From Paraburkholderia solitsugae (lineage in GTDB: Bacteria; Pseudomonadota; Gammaproteobacteria; Burkholderiales; Burkholderiaceae), in the NCBI RefSeq assembly GCF_013177695.1, contig NZ_WOEY01000017.1:1-64000 (forward strand): 64,000 nucleotides of DNA, given 5' to 3'. The notes under the pieces were generated by a model that was not told the origin of the DNA, did no database searches, and was given only the letters and a program-made list of their open reading frames with translations. Shown piece by piece: positions 16,643 to 25,312 of the stretch. Made by a program: the position numbers and the translations under genes. Each line of letters begins with the position of its first letter. Positions within the stretch are counted from its first letter, which is position 1.

Positions 16643-18880
16643 ATGCAAGCCCATGAAGTTCAAACCACTTCCTCGGTAAACGGCACCGAAACCGTGCCCG
16701 TACTCGAAACCTGCTTCGGTAACGAGCAGCCGGTCGTGACCGTTCCGTATTCCAGCCTGAGCCCCTCACCGCTCAATGCCCGCACGGCACCGCTCACGGG
16801 TATTCCGGCCCTCGCGGTCAACATCCGCGCAAAGGGCCTGCTGCAGAACCTCGTCGTCCACGAGATCAAGGGGACGCGCGGCAAACAGCGCAAATACGGT
16901 GTCTGCGCGGGCCAGCGCCGCGAGGCCGCGCTCGACCTGCTTTTCGAACAGAGACACATCGCCGCTGACTATCCGGTTCCCGTGCGGATCGTCAGCGAAG
17001 GCGAAGCCCTCGCCATTTCGCTGATCGAGAACAGCGAACGCGAAGGGCTCGACCCGTTCGACGTGCTGCGATCGTACCGGTTGCTCGCCGAGGAAGGCCG
17101 CAGCATCGATTACATCGCCGCGCTGTTTTCTGCCACGCCGATCACGGTCAAACGACGCATGAAGCTCGCCAACGTATCAGGCAGGCTGCTCGCGCTGCTG
17201 CGTGAGGACGCGATCACGCTCGACCAGCTTGCCGCGCTCGCCCTTGCAGACGATCACGAGACGCAGGAACACATCTGGTTCGATGCAAACGAGTGGCAAC
17301 GCCAACCCAATTATCTGCGACAGGCCATCACGCGCGCCGAGATCGACGCGAGCCGCAGCCGTCTCGTGCGTTTCATCGGCCTGACCGTCTATGAAGCAGC
17401 AGGTGGATACGTGCGTCGCGACCTGTTCACTGACGATCAGAACGCGGGCTATATTGCCGACGCCGAACTGCTTCAGCGCCTCGTCGCGCAGAAGCTCGAC
17501 GCAGCGGCGGAAGAAGTCCGTGCCGAGGGATGGGGCTGGACCGAAACCCGCGTCGAACGCGACTTTCTTGAACTGAACCGTCACGGCAGGCTGCGCCCGG
17601 TCCAGCGCCCCTACACGGAGGACGAGCAGAGTGAAATGGATTCGCTCACTGCGCAGCAGGACGGAGTGGCCGAAAAGCTCGAAGCACTGTCGGACGATGA
17701 TGAAAACGCCTACGAGGAAGCCGACCGGCTCAATGAGGAAATCGAACGCGTCAACGCCGCGCTCCTCGCACTCGAAAGCCGCGCGGAGGTGTGGGACGCG
17801 CAGCAGATGGCCGAAGCGGGTGCGTTCGTGATCGTCGGCCCGCAGGGTGAACTGCTCATCGAGCGTGGCCTGGTGCGGCGCGAGAACAGTGCAGCGCTCG
17901 ACGCGGCAGGCGCGACTGTCACCGGCACGACGGAAGCCGAAGCCGCGGACACATCTGGCTCGCCGGCACCGAAGATCAGGCCCGTTCATAGCGCGAAACT
18001 CTGCCAGCGGCTCACCGCGCACCGCACCGCGGCCATCCGTGCGGAACTGGTCGAGCAGCCTTCCGTCGCCCTCGCGGCACTCCTGCGGCAACTGATCCCG
18101 CCGACCCTGCCAGAGCAATACGGCCACACGTCCGCGCGGGACTGTCTGGCGCTTTCCGGCGAAAACAACCATGACAGGCTGCTGCGGGCAGCGGACGACC
18201 TGGCTGCCAGTCCCGCGTGGTGCGCCATCGAGACGCAGCGTGCCCGCTGGATCGCGGAACTACCTGCGAAATGCGCCGACCTGCTGCCGTGGCTCGTCCG
18301 GCAGGACCCCGGCACGACGCTGCTCGATCTGCTCGCGTTCTGCACGGGCGCGCTGCTCGACGGCATCGCGGGCGAGGAAAAGCCGCATGCGATCAATGCG
18401 CTCGCGAGCGCCCTGAACCTCGACATGACCCGATACTGGACGCCAACCCGCGCCGCGTATTTCGATCATGTCAGCAAGGCGCGCATCGCGGAAGTCGTGT
18501 CCGCCGCCGTGTCCCCGAAGGTTGCCGCCGATCTCTGCAGGATGAAGAAGGCCGACGCCGCTGCTGCCGCCGAACTGCGGCTCTCAAAGGCCGCATGGCT
18601 CCCGGAAATCCTCACCGATCGGGAAATCCCGGCCTCGCACTCATGGGATATCCACGACGATGAAGACGACGACTATGCCCACCCCGGGGACGGCGCAGGC
18701 GAGACACCGGACAGCAAGGACGCCGACGCCGAACCGGATGCAGACAACGACGACGAGCACGTCAACAATACGTCTGGCGATGCAGACGCGTCTCCCCTCA
18801 CCCGCAGTAAGGTGCCTCCATGGCCTTTCCCGACCGCTGCCAGCGTGAGCATCGCGCACGCTGACCGGCACGAGTCGTAA
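16643..18880 (+). CDS. Large ParB/RepB/Spo0J-domain protein with acidic tail
   Basis: 745 residues from the ATG at 16643 (GGAG at 16633-16636). The ParB-type N-domain has NARTAPLTGIPALAVNIRAKGLLQNLVV, YGVCAGQRREAALDLL (the G-x-R-R box) and LIENSEREGLDPFDVLRSYRLL, followed by an HTH (IDYIAALFSATPITVKRRMKLA). The middle contains a Glu-rich coiled coil (about 330-390). The C-terminus is extremely acidic (DDEDDDYAHPGDG, DADAEPDADNDDEH). It is more than twice the length of a segregation ParB. Family: the large ParB-like proteins found next to DUF932 on plasmids. No parA lies beside it in the same operon. Confidence 0.85.
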   Translation: MQAHEVQTTSSVNGTETVPVLETCFGNEQPVVTVPYSSLSPSPLNARTAPLTGIPALAVNIRAKGLLQNLVVHEIKGTRGKQRKYGVCAGQRREAALDLLFEQRHIAADYPVPVRIVSEGEALAISLIENSEREGLDPFDVLRSYRLLAEEGRSIDYIAALFSATPITVKRRMKLANVSGRLLALLREDAITLDQLAALALADDHETQEHIWFDANEWQRQPNYLRQAITRAEIDASRSRLVRFIGLTVYEAAGGYVRRDLFTDDQNAGYIADAELLQRLVAQKLDAAAEEVRAEGWGWTETRVERDFLELNRHGRLRPVQRPYTEDEQSEMDSLTAQQDGVAEKLEALSDDDENAYEEADRLNEEIERVNAALLALESRAEVWDAQQMAEAGAFVIVGPQGELLIERGLVRRENSAALDAAGATVTGTTEAEAADTSGSPAPKIRPVHSAKLCQRLTAHRTAAIRAELVEQPSVALAALLRQLIPPTLPEQYGHTSARDCLALSGENNHDRLLRAADDLAASPAWCAIETQRARWIAELPAKCADLLPWLVRQDPGTTLLDLLAFCTGALLDGIAGEEKPHAINALASALNLDMTRYWTPTRAAYFDHVSKARIAEVVSAAVSPKVAADLCRMKKADAAAAAELRLSKAAWLPEILTDREIPASHSWDIHDDEDDDYAHPGDGAGETPDSKDADAEPDADNDDEHVNNTSGDADASPLTRSKVPPWPFPTAASVSIAHADRHES

Positions 18881-18927
18881 GCCCGCTTCGTTGCCCAGGT
18901 AACCGGGCAAGGCAGACGGCGGCCGTT

Positions 18928-19659
18928 TCACGGCCTGCCGTCTGCCTGCCGGAACTGCACCGTGCGACAGTCCGCAACCACCAGATGAGATCCTCTCCAC
19001 CAGTCAACCAATCCGCCTGAAAGTAGCAGGCAGAGGACGGCACCGCCCACCAGCAACAACCGACGCATCGAGCGCGCAAAACGCCTTTCCGTACGTGTAG
19101 CCATCGTCTCCACGCGCGCCGTCGCTACCTCAACAGCTTGCCCGAACGCGCTCACAACGCTGTCCAGTCGCTCGCGTTGCTCACGGGCCGACACCGCTGC
19201 GACACCAATCAACCGGTTGCCAGCTTTTCGCGCTACCTGATTTGACATGCGCTCAGCCAGGGCCATCATTCCGGTCTCATTGAGTTGCGCGAGTGCTGCC
19301 CGGTACCGCGCCTCATGCTCCTGTATCAGGTTTTCCGCCAGTTGGATCGTTGCCTTGCATCGCTCCAGCGCATCCCGATGCTGCTGCATCAGCGCATCGG
19401 TTGCGCCACCAACTTCGCGGCGTGCGGCTTCGAAGCTCCCCTCGCTCGCCCACCGGATACGCTCCGGCATGGCTTCGAAAAGGCGCGCATAGTATTCGAG
19501 TGCAGCGATAATTGACCACAGCGCGTCGTTGTCATGCAGGTTCAGCGCGCTCGACACCCGATGCATGCGCGCAAGACTGGCCACGTCCGGAACATCGCCG
19601 CACACTTCGCGAAACAGGCGGATAAGCGGATCGACCGACTGCGACCGGCTATTGCTCAC
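18928..19659 (-). CDS. Coiled-coil membrane protein, third gene of a TraKLM/StbABC-like operon
   Basis: 243 residues with a GTG start that overlaps the end of the ParA-like gene by 11 bp. The first two thirds are helical and heptad-like (ALMQQHRDALERCKATIQLAENLIQEHEARYRAAL). One membrane helix near the C-terminus (LLLVGGAVLCLLLSGGLVDWW) leaves a short tail. No conserved domain is recognised. By position it corresponds to the third member of the IncP traK-traL-traM or IncW stbA-stbB-stbC sets, which act in plasmid transfer or stability. Confidence 0.6.
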   Translation of the reverse strand: MSNSRSQSVDPLIRLFREVCGDVPDVASLARMHRVSSALNLHDNDALWSIIAALEYYARLFEAMPERIRWASEGSFEAARREVGGATDALMQQHRDALERCKATIQLAENLIQEHEARYRAALAQLNETGMMALAERMSNQVARKAGNRLIGVAAVSAREQRERLDSVVSAFGQAVEVATARVETMATRTERRFARSMRRLLLVGGAVLCLLLSGGLVDWWRGSHLVVADCRTVQFRQADGRP

Positions 19660-20356
19660 GTGTCGCCCCGTCGGCCCTGATCACCTTCGAGAACATGGCA
19701 TTGCAAAGCGCCCGCCAACGCAGCAGTTCCGCCCGCTCTCCTATGTGCATCATTTCTGCTGCCTTGCGGATGGAAATGCGTTGACTGCGCAGTTCGTCCG
19801 CAACCCGATCCGCCAGATCAGGAAAGTCGAGCGAGCGCCCTTTCGTCTCGATGGCTTTGCGAAGCTGTGACTCCTGATACAGCGTGAATTTGTCCGGCGC
19901 ACCGAAGTAGCCGTTGCGAACGACGTGCGTCAAGGTATCCGGAAACGTCTGTCCGAAAATATGCAGCAACTCCAGGCTATCGCGCTGCCGGTTGATCACC
20001 CATAGCACCACAAGCTGCCGATCCAGTTCATCCAGCGTACGGGCCAGCGTCCCGCCGTATCGGGCAACCCCTGTCTGATTGCGTGCTGCGGTGTTAACGA
20101 TCACTGCTGCGTCCCGGTGTGTATCGCAGAAGTTGACGAATCCGATCCAGCCATCTGCGTCGTCGAGATCATAGGCGGCGCACCTGATTTCGTCCCTGAG
20201 CGCTTTCATGACATCAGGATTCGATGTATCGGTTTCCAGCAGTACCGCGTGAATACCCTGTCGCTGCAGGTAGTCAGCCAGGGCGAGCGTCACCATGCTT
20301 TTTCCAACACCGCCCTTGCTGCCGCCGACGAGATAAATCGGGTGAGTCGTATCCAT
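19649..20356 (-). CDS. ParA/MinD-like ATPase (TraL/StbB-like)
   Basis: 235 residues from the ATG at 20356, with AGGAGAG just upstream. The deviant Walker A GGSKGGVGKS carries the signature Lys of ParA/MinD ATPases near the N-terminus. AVLLETDTSNPDV follows as the switch-like segment, and RDAAVIVNTAARN corresponds to the Walker B region, with Asn where many ParA proteins have Asp. Size matches IncP TraL and IncW StbB rather than a classic ParA with an N-terminal HTH. It lies between the small DNA-binding-type gene upstream and the coiled-coil gene downstream. Confidence 0.75.
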   Translation of the reverse strand: MDTTHPIYLVGGSKGGVGKSMVTLALADYLQRQGIHAVLLETDTSNPDVMKALRDEIRCAAYDLDDADGWIGFVNFCDTHRDAAVIVNTAARNQTGVARYGGTLARTLDELDRQLVVLWVINRQRDSLELLHIFGQTFPDTLTHVVRNGYFGAPDKFTLYQESQLRKAIETKGRSLDFPDLADRVADELRSQRISIRKAAEMMHIGERAELLRWRALCNAMFSKVIRADGATREQ

Positions 20357-20366
20357 GACCACTCTC

Positions 20367-20831
20367 CTACAGGTTTTCGATATCAGGCCTGAGTTCAAAC
20401 GAGAACGTGTCCTGAATCTCCATTGATCCCGGCTGGTCTACGTCCCTTCCCCTTTGTTGTCGTTTGATGTCATGTACGTCGTTCACGCGCGCGCCCTTTC
20501 GCTTTACAGCCTTCTTAGGAGGGGACGACTGGTCGGCCTCCCGCGCTCCCTGCGGATTGGCCGTTCTGGAAGCCGCGTCGGAACATGCTGGACGATACAG
20601 CGCATATTTGGCTGCGCCAATACTCACATCCAGCCCCTTACGCACAGCCTCCTGAACAATTTCCTCGAGCGTATAGCCTTTTGCCTGGGTGGCAGTGATA
20701 TGTGCCCGAATCTCTTTCATCGCATCGCTGACCGTGACGCGTTGTTCATTCCGTGGTTTCTCCGGTAATGCCTCAAGGGCATGGACAAACTCATCCCACT
20801 GCGCCCGTGTGTAGCTTTTTGCAACCGGCAC
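20367..20831 (-). CDS. Small basic DNA-binding-type protein (TraK/StbA-like)
   Basis: 154 residues from a GTG with GGGAG at good spacing. The N-terminal half is a compact helical module (VSDAMKEIRAHITATQAKGYTLEEIVQEAVRKGLDVSIGAAKYAL) that reads like an HTH. The C-terminal half is Lys/Arg-rich and disordered (PPKKAVKRKGARVNDVHDIKRQQRGRD). It is first in the three-gene operon, 10 bp before the ParA-like gene. In IncP/IncW plasmids the equivalent gene encodes a protein that binds direct repeats near oriT; here a long periodic repeat array lies upstream (21121-21490). The assignment rests on context and general features. Confidence 0.55.
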   Translation of the reverse strand: MPVAKSYTRAQWDEFVHALEALPEKPRNEQRVTVSDAMKEIRAHITATQAKGYTLEEIVQEAVRKGLDVSIGAAKYALYRPACSDAASRTANPQGAREADQSSPPKKAVKRKGARVNDVHDIKRQQRGRDVDQPGSMEIQDTFSFELRPDIENL

Positions 20832-21120
20832 GATTCGCTCCCATGCGTCGCCATCGAGACCATCATGCGAATCGTGAAACGGCTCGTCAATACCCCTTCC
20901 GACGATAGAACTACACGATCGGAATCAGTCGGAACACGCAGGAAACCGATGGAACAAAGAAATATTTTTGATGCCGTTCTCGAATCGACAGCCTTCAATA
21001 GGGTACATCGCAGACTTTGGTGTATGAGGTATCAAACTGCTGCGCGGCGGCGCGCGAGCACACCCGCTTCACCCTCGAACGTGAATCGCGTAGTGAGCAA
21101 TCCCGCAAACGCAGCACCTG
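20832..21120. other. Intergenic between the partition/transfer operon and the periodic array
   Basis: No convincing gene. It should hold the promoter of the minus-strand operon and possibly an origin of transfer. An A/T-rich patch (GAAATATTTTTGATG, around 20959-20973) is the most promoter-like part. No nic-site consensus was recognised. Confidence 0.35.
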
Positions 21121-21490
21121 CAAGACTCAAGCGACCATACCGGCAGACTTGATCGGGTAGCCCTACGGACTGCTCACGCCCAGATCACAAACCGGCAACG
21201 TGAGCTAGCCGACATATGGCGATAGCCCGTCAGACTGAAGCGACACGATAGCGCGACCTGCAGTATTGCCCTGTGTAAATTCACCCGGATGACCTCGCGA
21301 ACTGCGGGCTCAGAGCCATCAGACTGCCACTGCCAATCCCTCGACATCGCGAGATGTAATCATCCGAATCGACTGGACACGCTAACAGACTGTCGGCACA
21401 GAACCAACGGAATCGCACGGGTGACCTCTCAGACTCAGCAGATCAACCTCGCGGAAAATGCCAAATTCCACGGCCGAAATACAACATTCG
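21121..21490. repeat. Array of about 17 weak repeats with 22-bp (2 x 11) period; candidate centromere/oriT-type site
   Basis: A core resembling (n)(c)(a/g)GA(C/A)T recurs with starts near 21124, 21146, 21168, 21190, 21211, 21233, 21255, 21277, 21299, 21322, 21343, 21366, 21388, 21410, 21432, 21454 and 21476, i.e. every 22 bp with one-base jitter. Examples: CAAGACT, GCAGACT, ACGGACT, TCAGACT (three times), ACAGACT, ACGGAAT. Weaker half-sites fall about midway (GTAG, TGAG, ATAG, CAGA). Two-turn spacing puts all copies on one DNA face. The array lies about 290 bp upstream of the TraK/StbA-like gene, whose IncW relative binds 11-bp-spaced repeats. Confidence 0.6.
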
Positions 21491-21664
21491 AAAAGTGATG
21501 GCAGGATAGGCTACCGCCGGTTCTGGGCGCCGTGTGCAACTTACTTCTGCTAGATGAACATTGTCGCGGCCTCAATAACCTTCCGCTTGCGTTGGTTCGC
21601 AGTAGCACGGTGACGAGCCCTGCCTGATCTGTACGGGCGGTCAATATCCCCGCTCAAACCCGCC

Positions 21665-23140
21665 TCAGATATGCCTATGATGAATGGAGTTGATGCAACG
21701 GTGGATCCAGTCGACAAGGCCAACGCCTGAGCTTTGAATTTCTTCAACAGGTTGCATAAGCGCGTGCCCCTTGCGTTCGCGGGCCACTAGCGTGGCCGCG
21801 AGCACATGCGCTACGTCTGTATGTTGTTTCAGCAGGCTGGTGACCGCGTGCCGGGGAAGCTCGTAGGCAATAACATATGTCCGCGCAGCGAACGATACTC
21901 CCGACGCAACGCCAGCAACGGGTCCACTTTCTCCAAAGTACTCTCTTGGACCGAAGCGCACGACATCATCGCGCGGGTCGCCATCTGCCGAGAATGACGC
22001 GCCGACGGTCCCGTACGCGACGATGGTGATCGCCTGCGACAATTCGCCGGCGGCAAGTACAATCTGGCCGGGCGCGAACTCACGCCGAACCAGCGTCGAC
22101 GCCAACTGCATACGTTGTTCTCGCGAGAGCATGCCAAACACTCCGATTGCTTCGACAAGACGGTACACGAGTGTCGGCTCCAAGCCATTGTTCGCACGCT
22201 CCACGGGGTCGGTCAGCGCCGAGAATGACTCCAGATGGCGGTGAGCGGCATCGTAGAATTTGTTGAGTAGCTCGGTCGAAGACCGCTGACCAGTGGGGAA
22301 GAACGTAATTTCGTAGCTGGTCGTCTTACGGCCGATAGCTGTCGTGGCGATTACCGGCTTCGGATGAGCCGCTATTCCAACACAAGTCTCGATCGCAAGT
22401 TCCAACGCATGGGAAACATCAGAGGGGCGGATCTCGGTCGGAGCCTCGAACTTTGCGACCGCGGCGTGAGGACCTGCGGGAACGCTCAGATTGATAATTC
22501 TGGACTTCGCAATGATGCTGTTCGGCACAACGATCAGATCCCGGTTGGCCTTTGCGATGTGGGTTGCGCGCCAGGTGATTTCGACAACCTCGCCTTGGGT
22601 TGAGTCGTCCAACATCACGGAGTCTCCAACGCGGTATGGCGAGGTCGCATTGATCAGCAAACCTGAGAACAGATCTGAAAGCGTGCTTTGTAGCGCCAGT
22701 CCTAGCACAATGGCAAGAGCGCCTGAAGTCGCAAGTACCCCCTTCACGGGAATATCGAGAACGTCGGTAATGATGGCAAGCGCTGAACCCAAATAGAGGA
22801 GCGTCGCGATGACGTCCAGCAAGAACCGGTTCTGGCGCAAACGAGAACCAACGGCATAATAAGTTCGAACAACGGACATGATGGTTGCTGCGGCGAGCAA
22901 CCACCAGGAGATCTCCAGAACACCGCGCAAGAATTGCATTTCCGGATAGGCCATGCGGTGTGCCGTTTGTGTCGGAACGATGCCGTAACCGAGCAATGCG
23001 GCGGTCAACGCCGCAAACGCGACGCACTTGCTGGCGACATAGAGCACGGGCCGACGTCGACCTGCCGTCCACAGCAACAACAATGCGTTAATGGCGGCAG
23101 CCGCACACGGTAAAAGTAGTTGGGTGAGAAATTCTTGCAT
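21665..23140 (-). CDS. MscS-family channel with C-terminal cyclic-nucleotide-binding domain
   Basis: 491 residues. N-terminal membrane helices lead to the MscS pore region, LATSGALAIVLGLALQSTLSDLFSGLLI (about 130-160), and the beta domain, SPYRVGDSVMLDDSTQGEVVEITWRATHI and VVPNSIIAKSRIINLS. Residues about 330-470 form a cNMP-binding-like domain (FAPGQIVLAAGELSQAITIVAYGTV and FGPREYFGESGPVAGVASGVSFAARTYV). Role: mechanosensitive or ligand-gated channel in the inner membrane. The phosphate-binding cassette lacks the canonical R-A-A/T triad (it reads SGVSFAAR), so ligand binding is uncertain. It is monocistronic and convergent with nothing nearby. Confidence 0.88.
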   Translation of the reverse strand: MQEFLTQLLLPCAAAAINALLLLWTAGRRRPVLYVASKCVAFAALTAALLGYGIVPTQTAHRMAYPEMQFLRGVLEISWWLLAAATIMSVVRTYYAVGSRLRQNRFLLDVIATLLYLGSALAIITDVLDIPVKGVLATSGALAIVLGLALQSTLSDLFSGLLINATSPYRVGDSVMLDDSTQGEVVEITWRATHIAKANRDLIVVPNSIIAKSRIINLSVPAGPHAAVAKFEAPTEIRPSDVSHALELAIETCVGIAAHPKPVIATTAIGRKTTSYEITFFPTGQRSSTELLNKFYDAAHRHLESFSALTDPVERANNGLEPTLVYRLVEAIGVFGMLSREQRMQLASTLVRREFAPGQIVLAAGELSQAITIVAYGTVGASFSADGDPRDDVVRFGPREYFGESGPVAGVASGVSFAARTYVIAYELPRHAVTSLLKQHTDVAHVLAATLVARERKGHALMQPVEEIQSSGVGLVDWIHRCINSIHHRHI

Positions 23141-23673
23141 CTAGAAGGTGTTTTTTCCGAGCCTTTCTAACGAAGGAACGCGCCACTTTGCCATTGGCGA
23201 AGTGAATGGTAGAACGAATGATTTGGATCACTGCGCGTGAGTACCAAATACCAAAGCGAGCTTTGACACTGTTGGCGTTGAAGAAAATCGCCTCTGCTGC
23301 TCGACGCAACCCAACGGCCGCACCATACCGTCCTGAGCCCAACCGGGTAAAGCCCCAAGTAGACAATTCACTGTTACCTCCGGCATAACAAGCGGAACCA
23401 TGCCATTTAATTGGGGGTGCCGGAGTAGACACCATCGTGTCGACGTCACTTGCTCGGAGTAGATTAGTCTGCCGAACAAATTGACGCATTCTGGCAAAAA
23501 GGGTTGCGATGGCTTTCTTCTTCGACCCTGATACTTGAGGGGTGACACTTCAGAGTCGATCAACAATGTATTTTCGATCGCGTGGCTTATAGAGTGCAAT
23601 GGATTCTTGCAATGACGGACATAAACGCGTTCAAAATCCGTGTAACAATCGCGCCCTCTATGCAAGGATAGAT
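23141..23673. other. Intergenic; one unassigned minus-strand open frame
   Basis: A 133-codon frame on the minus strand (23088-23489) reads plausibly (GSACYAGGNSELSTWGFTRLG) but overlaps the mscS start by 52 bp and matches nothing I recognise. The last 70 bp must hold the lysR promoter. Confidence 0.3.
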
Positions 23674-24696
23674 ATGAATAAGCTTCAGGCCATGCGCGTA
23701 TTTGTCCGTGTCGTCGAAGTCGGCAGCTTTACCGGCGCTGTGCGGCAGTTCAACACGACAACGGGGTATGCATCGCGCGCGATTTCCAATCTCGAAGCCC
23801 ATCTGCGAGTGCGCCTGCTCAATCGCACGACACGGCGCATCGCGCCAACCGAGGCCGGGGTGCGTTACCTGCAACGCTGCAAGCAAATTCTGGCATATGT
23901 CGACCAGGCAGAAGCCGAGGCGAGCGGTGCTGAGGTTCACCTGACAGGCAAGCTGAGAGTTCATGCGATAAACAGCTTCGGGCAGCACTACCTCGTGCCG
24001 ATTGTGCATCGCTACCAACAGCGTCATCCGGACGTGCACATCGATCTGACACTCGCACAACGTGCCCCGGATCTGCTGGGTGAAGGCTACGACGTTGCAC
24101 TCGCACTCATGCAGAGTCTTCCCGACTCGAACTTGGTTTGGCAACGATTGGGGAGCGAATTCAGCATTGCTTGCGCATCGCCGGGATACCTGAAACGCAA
24201 CGGCGTGCCGAAGGCACCCTCCGATCTCAAACGACATACGTGCCTGCAAACGGTGACGCCAGTGTCTCCAGCTGATCAATGGCTTTTCGACGGGCCGAAC
24301 GGCCGAGAGACGTTCTCACATGGGGCCGCAAGCTTTCGTGTCAATGTGACTGAGACCGCGGCGATAGCGGCGAGTGAGGGGATGGGTATCGGCCTGATTC
24401 CGGTTCACTCGGCGATCAATGATCTGCGCAGCGGGAAGTTGGTGTGGATCATGCCTGAGTACACATCTCAGACATTGAATCTGTACGCGTTGTATCCCTC
24501 GCACCAGTATCTCGATGCGAAGGTCCGCGCTTGGGTCGAGTTGTTACGCGACGAACTACCGGCTACGCTCGCGGCCGATCAGCTTGAACTGCCCCGGTAT
24601 GCGCGAACCGCGCCGTCTACCGACCTGCTACTACCATCGTGGGTGCCGGAGGGTGTCATAGCGGGTGTACCACGAGAGCCGTCGTCAAACTGTTGA
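23674..24696 (+). CDS. LysR-family transcriptional regulator
   Basis: 340 residues from the ATG at 23674 (AGGA at 23665-23668). The N-terminal winged HTH reads MNKLQAMRVFVRVVEVGSFTGAVRQFNTTTGYASRAISNLEAHL..LLNRTTRRIAPTEAG, followed by a periplasmic-binding-like effector domain (LTGKLRVHAINSFGQHYLVPIV, DVALALMQ, VTETAAIAASEGMGIGLIP). It belongs to the LysR branch whose members often control adjacent oxidoreductase genes. No intact divergent target is present: the region upstream is empty and mscS points away. Target unknown. Confidence 0.88.
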   Translation: MNKLQAMRVFVRVVEVGSFTGAVRQFNTTTGYASRAISNLEAHLRVRLLNRTTRRIAPTEAGVRYLQRCKQILAYVDQAEAEASGAEVHLTGKLRVHAINSFGQHYLVPIVHRYQQRHPDVHIDLTLAQRAPDLLGEGYDVALALMQSLPDSNLVWQRLGSEFSIACASPGYLKRNGVPKAPSDLKRHTCLQTVTPVSPADQWLFDGPNGRETFSHGAASFRVNVTETAAIAASEGMGIGLIPVHSAINDLRSGKLVWIMPEYTSQTLNLYALYPSHQYLDAKVRAWVELLRDELPATLAADQLELPRYARTAPSTDLLLPSWVPEGVIAGVPREPSSNC

Positions 24697-24699
24697 CGT

Positions 24700-24990
24700 T
24701 ACGCCTGAAGACACGCTGTCTGCGAGGAAACTGGTTTAGCCTAAATTTTGTGGCCCACGCGGGCGACAGCGCTGCAGAACTAACGAGTTGGTGATGAGTG
24801 TCCGACGCTGATATGCCATCGGCGACTCCGCTGGAATCGGTAGCAGTCCCACCACGTGGATTTACGCTAGCTTGCGCGACCTGAATATTGCTTGGGGTTA
24901 CCTCTTGGCTCGCTTGCACAAAGGATGAGACAGCCGGAATTTCAACAGCAGCTGCGATGAACAGTGATTGAACGAATTTGTGTGCTTACC
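24700..24990 (-). pseudogene. Decayed small secreted-protein gene (DUF4148-like)
   Basis: On the minus strand the frame reads KFVQSLFIAAAVEIPAVSSFVQAS (signal-peptide-like), then IQVAQASVNPRGGTATDSSGVADGISAS, which recalls the C-terminal half of Burkholderia DUF4148 proteins (compare the intact copy at 51184-51531). An AGAGGTAA ribosome-binding-type sequence is present, but the expected start codon reads CAC and the conserved TRAEVRAEL centre is missing. Probably a dead relative. Confidence 0.4.
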
Positions 24991-25312
24991 TCTAGAGTTT
25001 GCTTCCACGCCAACACACCTTTCCGTTTCCGTGACTGCAGTCTGGGCCTTGGGTTGCCTTAAAGTAAGCGCTCGCAGAAAAATAGAACGTGTCGAAATAT
25101 GTACTGCCCACTACTCGGCTGGACATCGCGGTGCGCAAGCGTTGGCGCTGCCTAGCCCAGCGGTTCACCGCCCTTCCGCGCTCCGGCTAGCGGCTAGTTC
25201 CCGTTTGAATTAAGCAATCACTACGCGCACTTGTACCCTCTGCTCTTTTTTGGGATACATTTATCGAAGAATCACTGATTGGTTCGTTATCACCAGCCAG
25301 GCGGAGGTTGTT

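Noticed and set aside
21121..21490. Array considered as CRISPR or as iterons of a replication initiator
   Set aside because: Units are too short and degenerate for CRISPR, and no rep gene is adjacent; partition/transfer context fits better.
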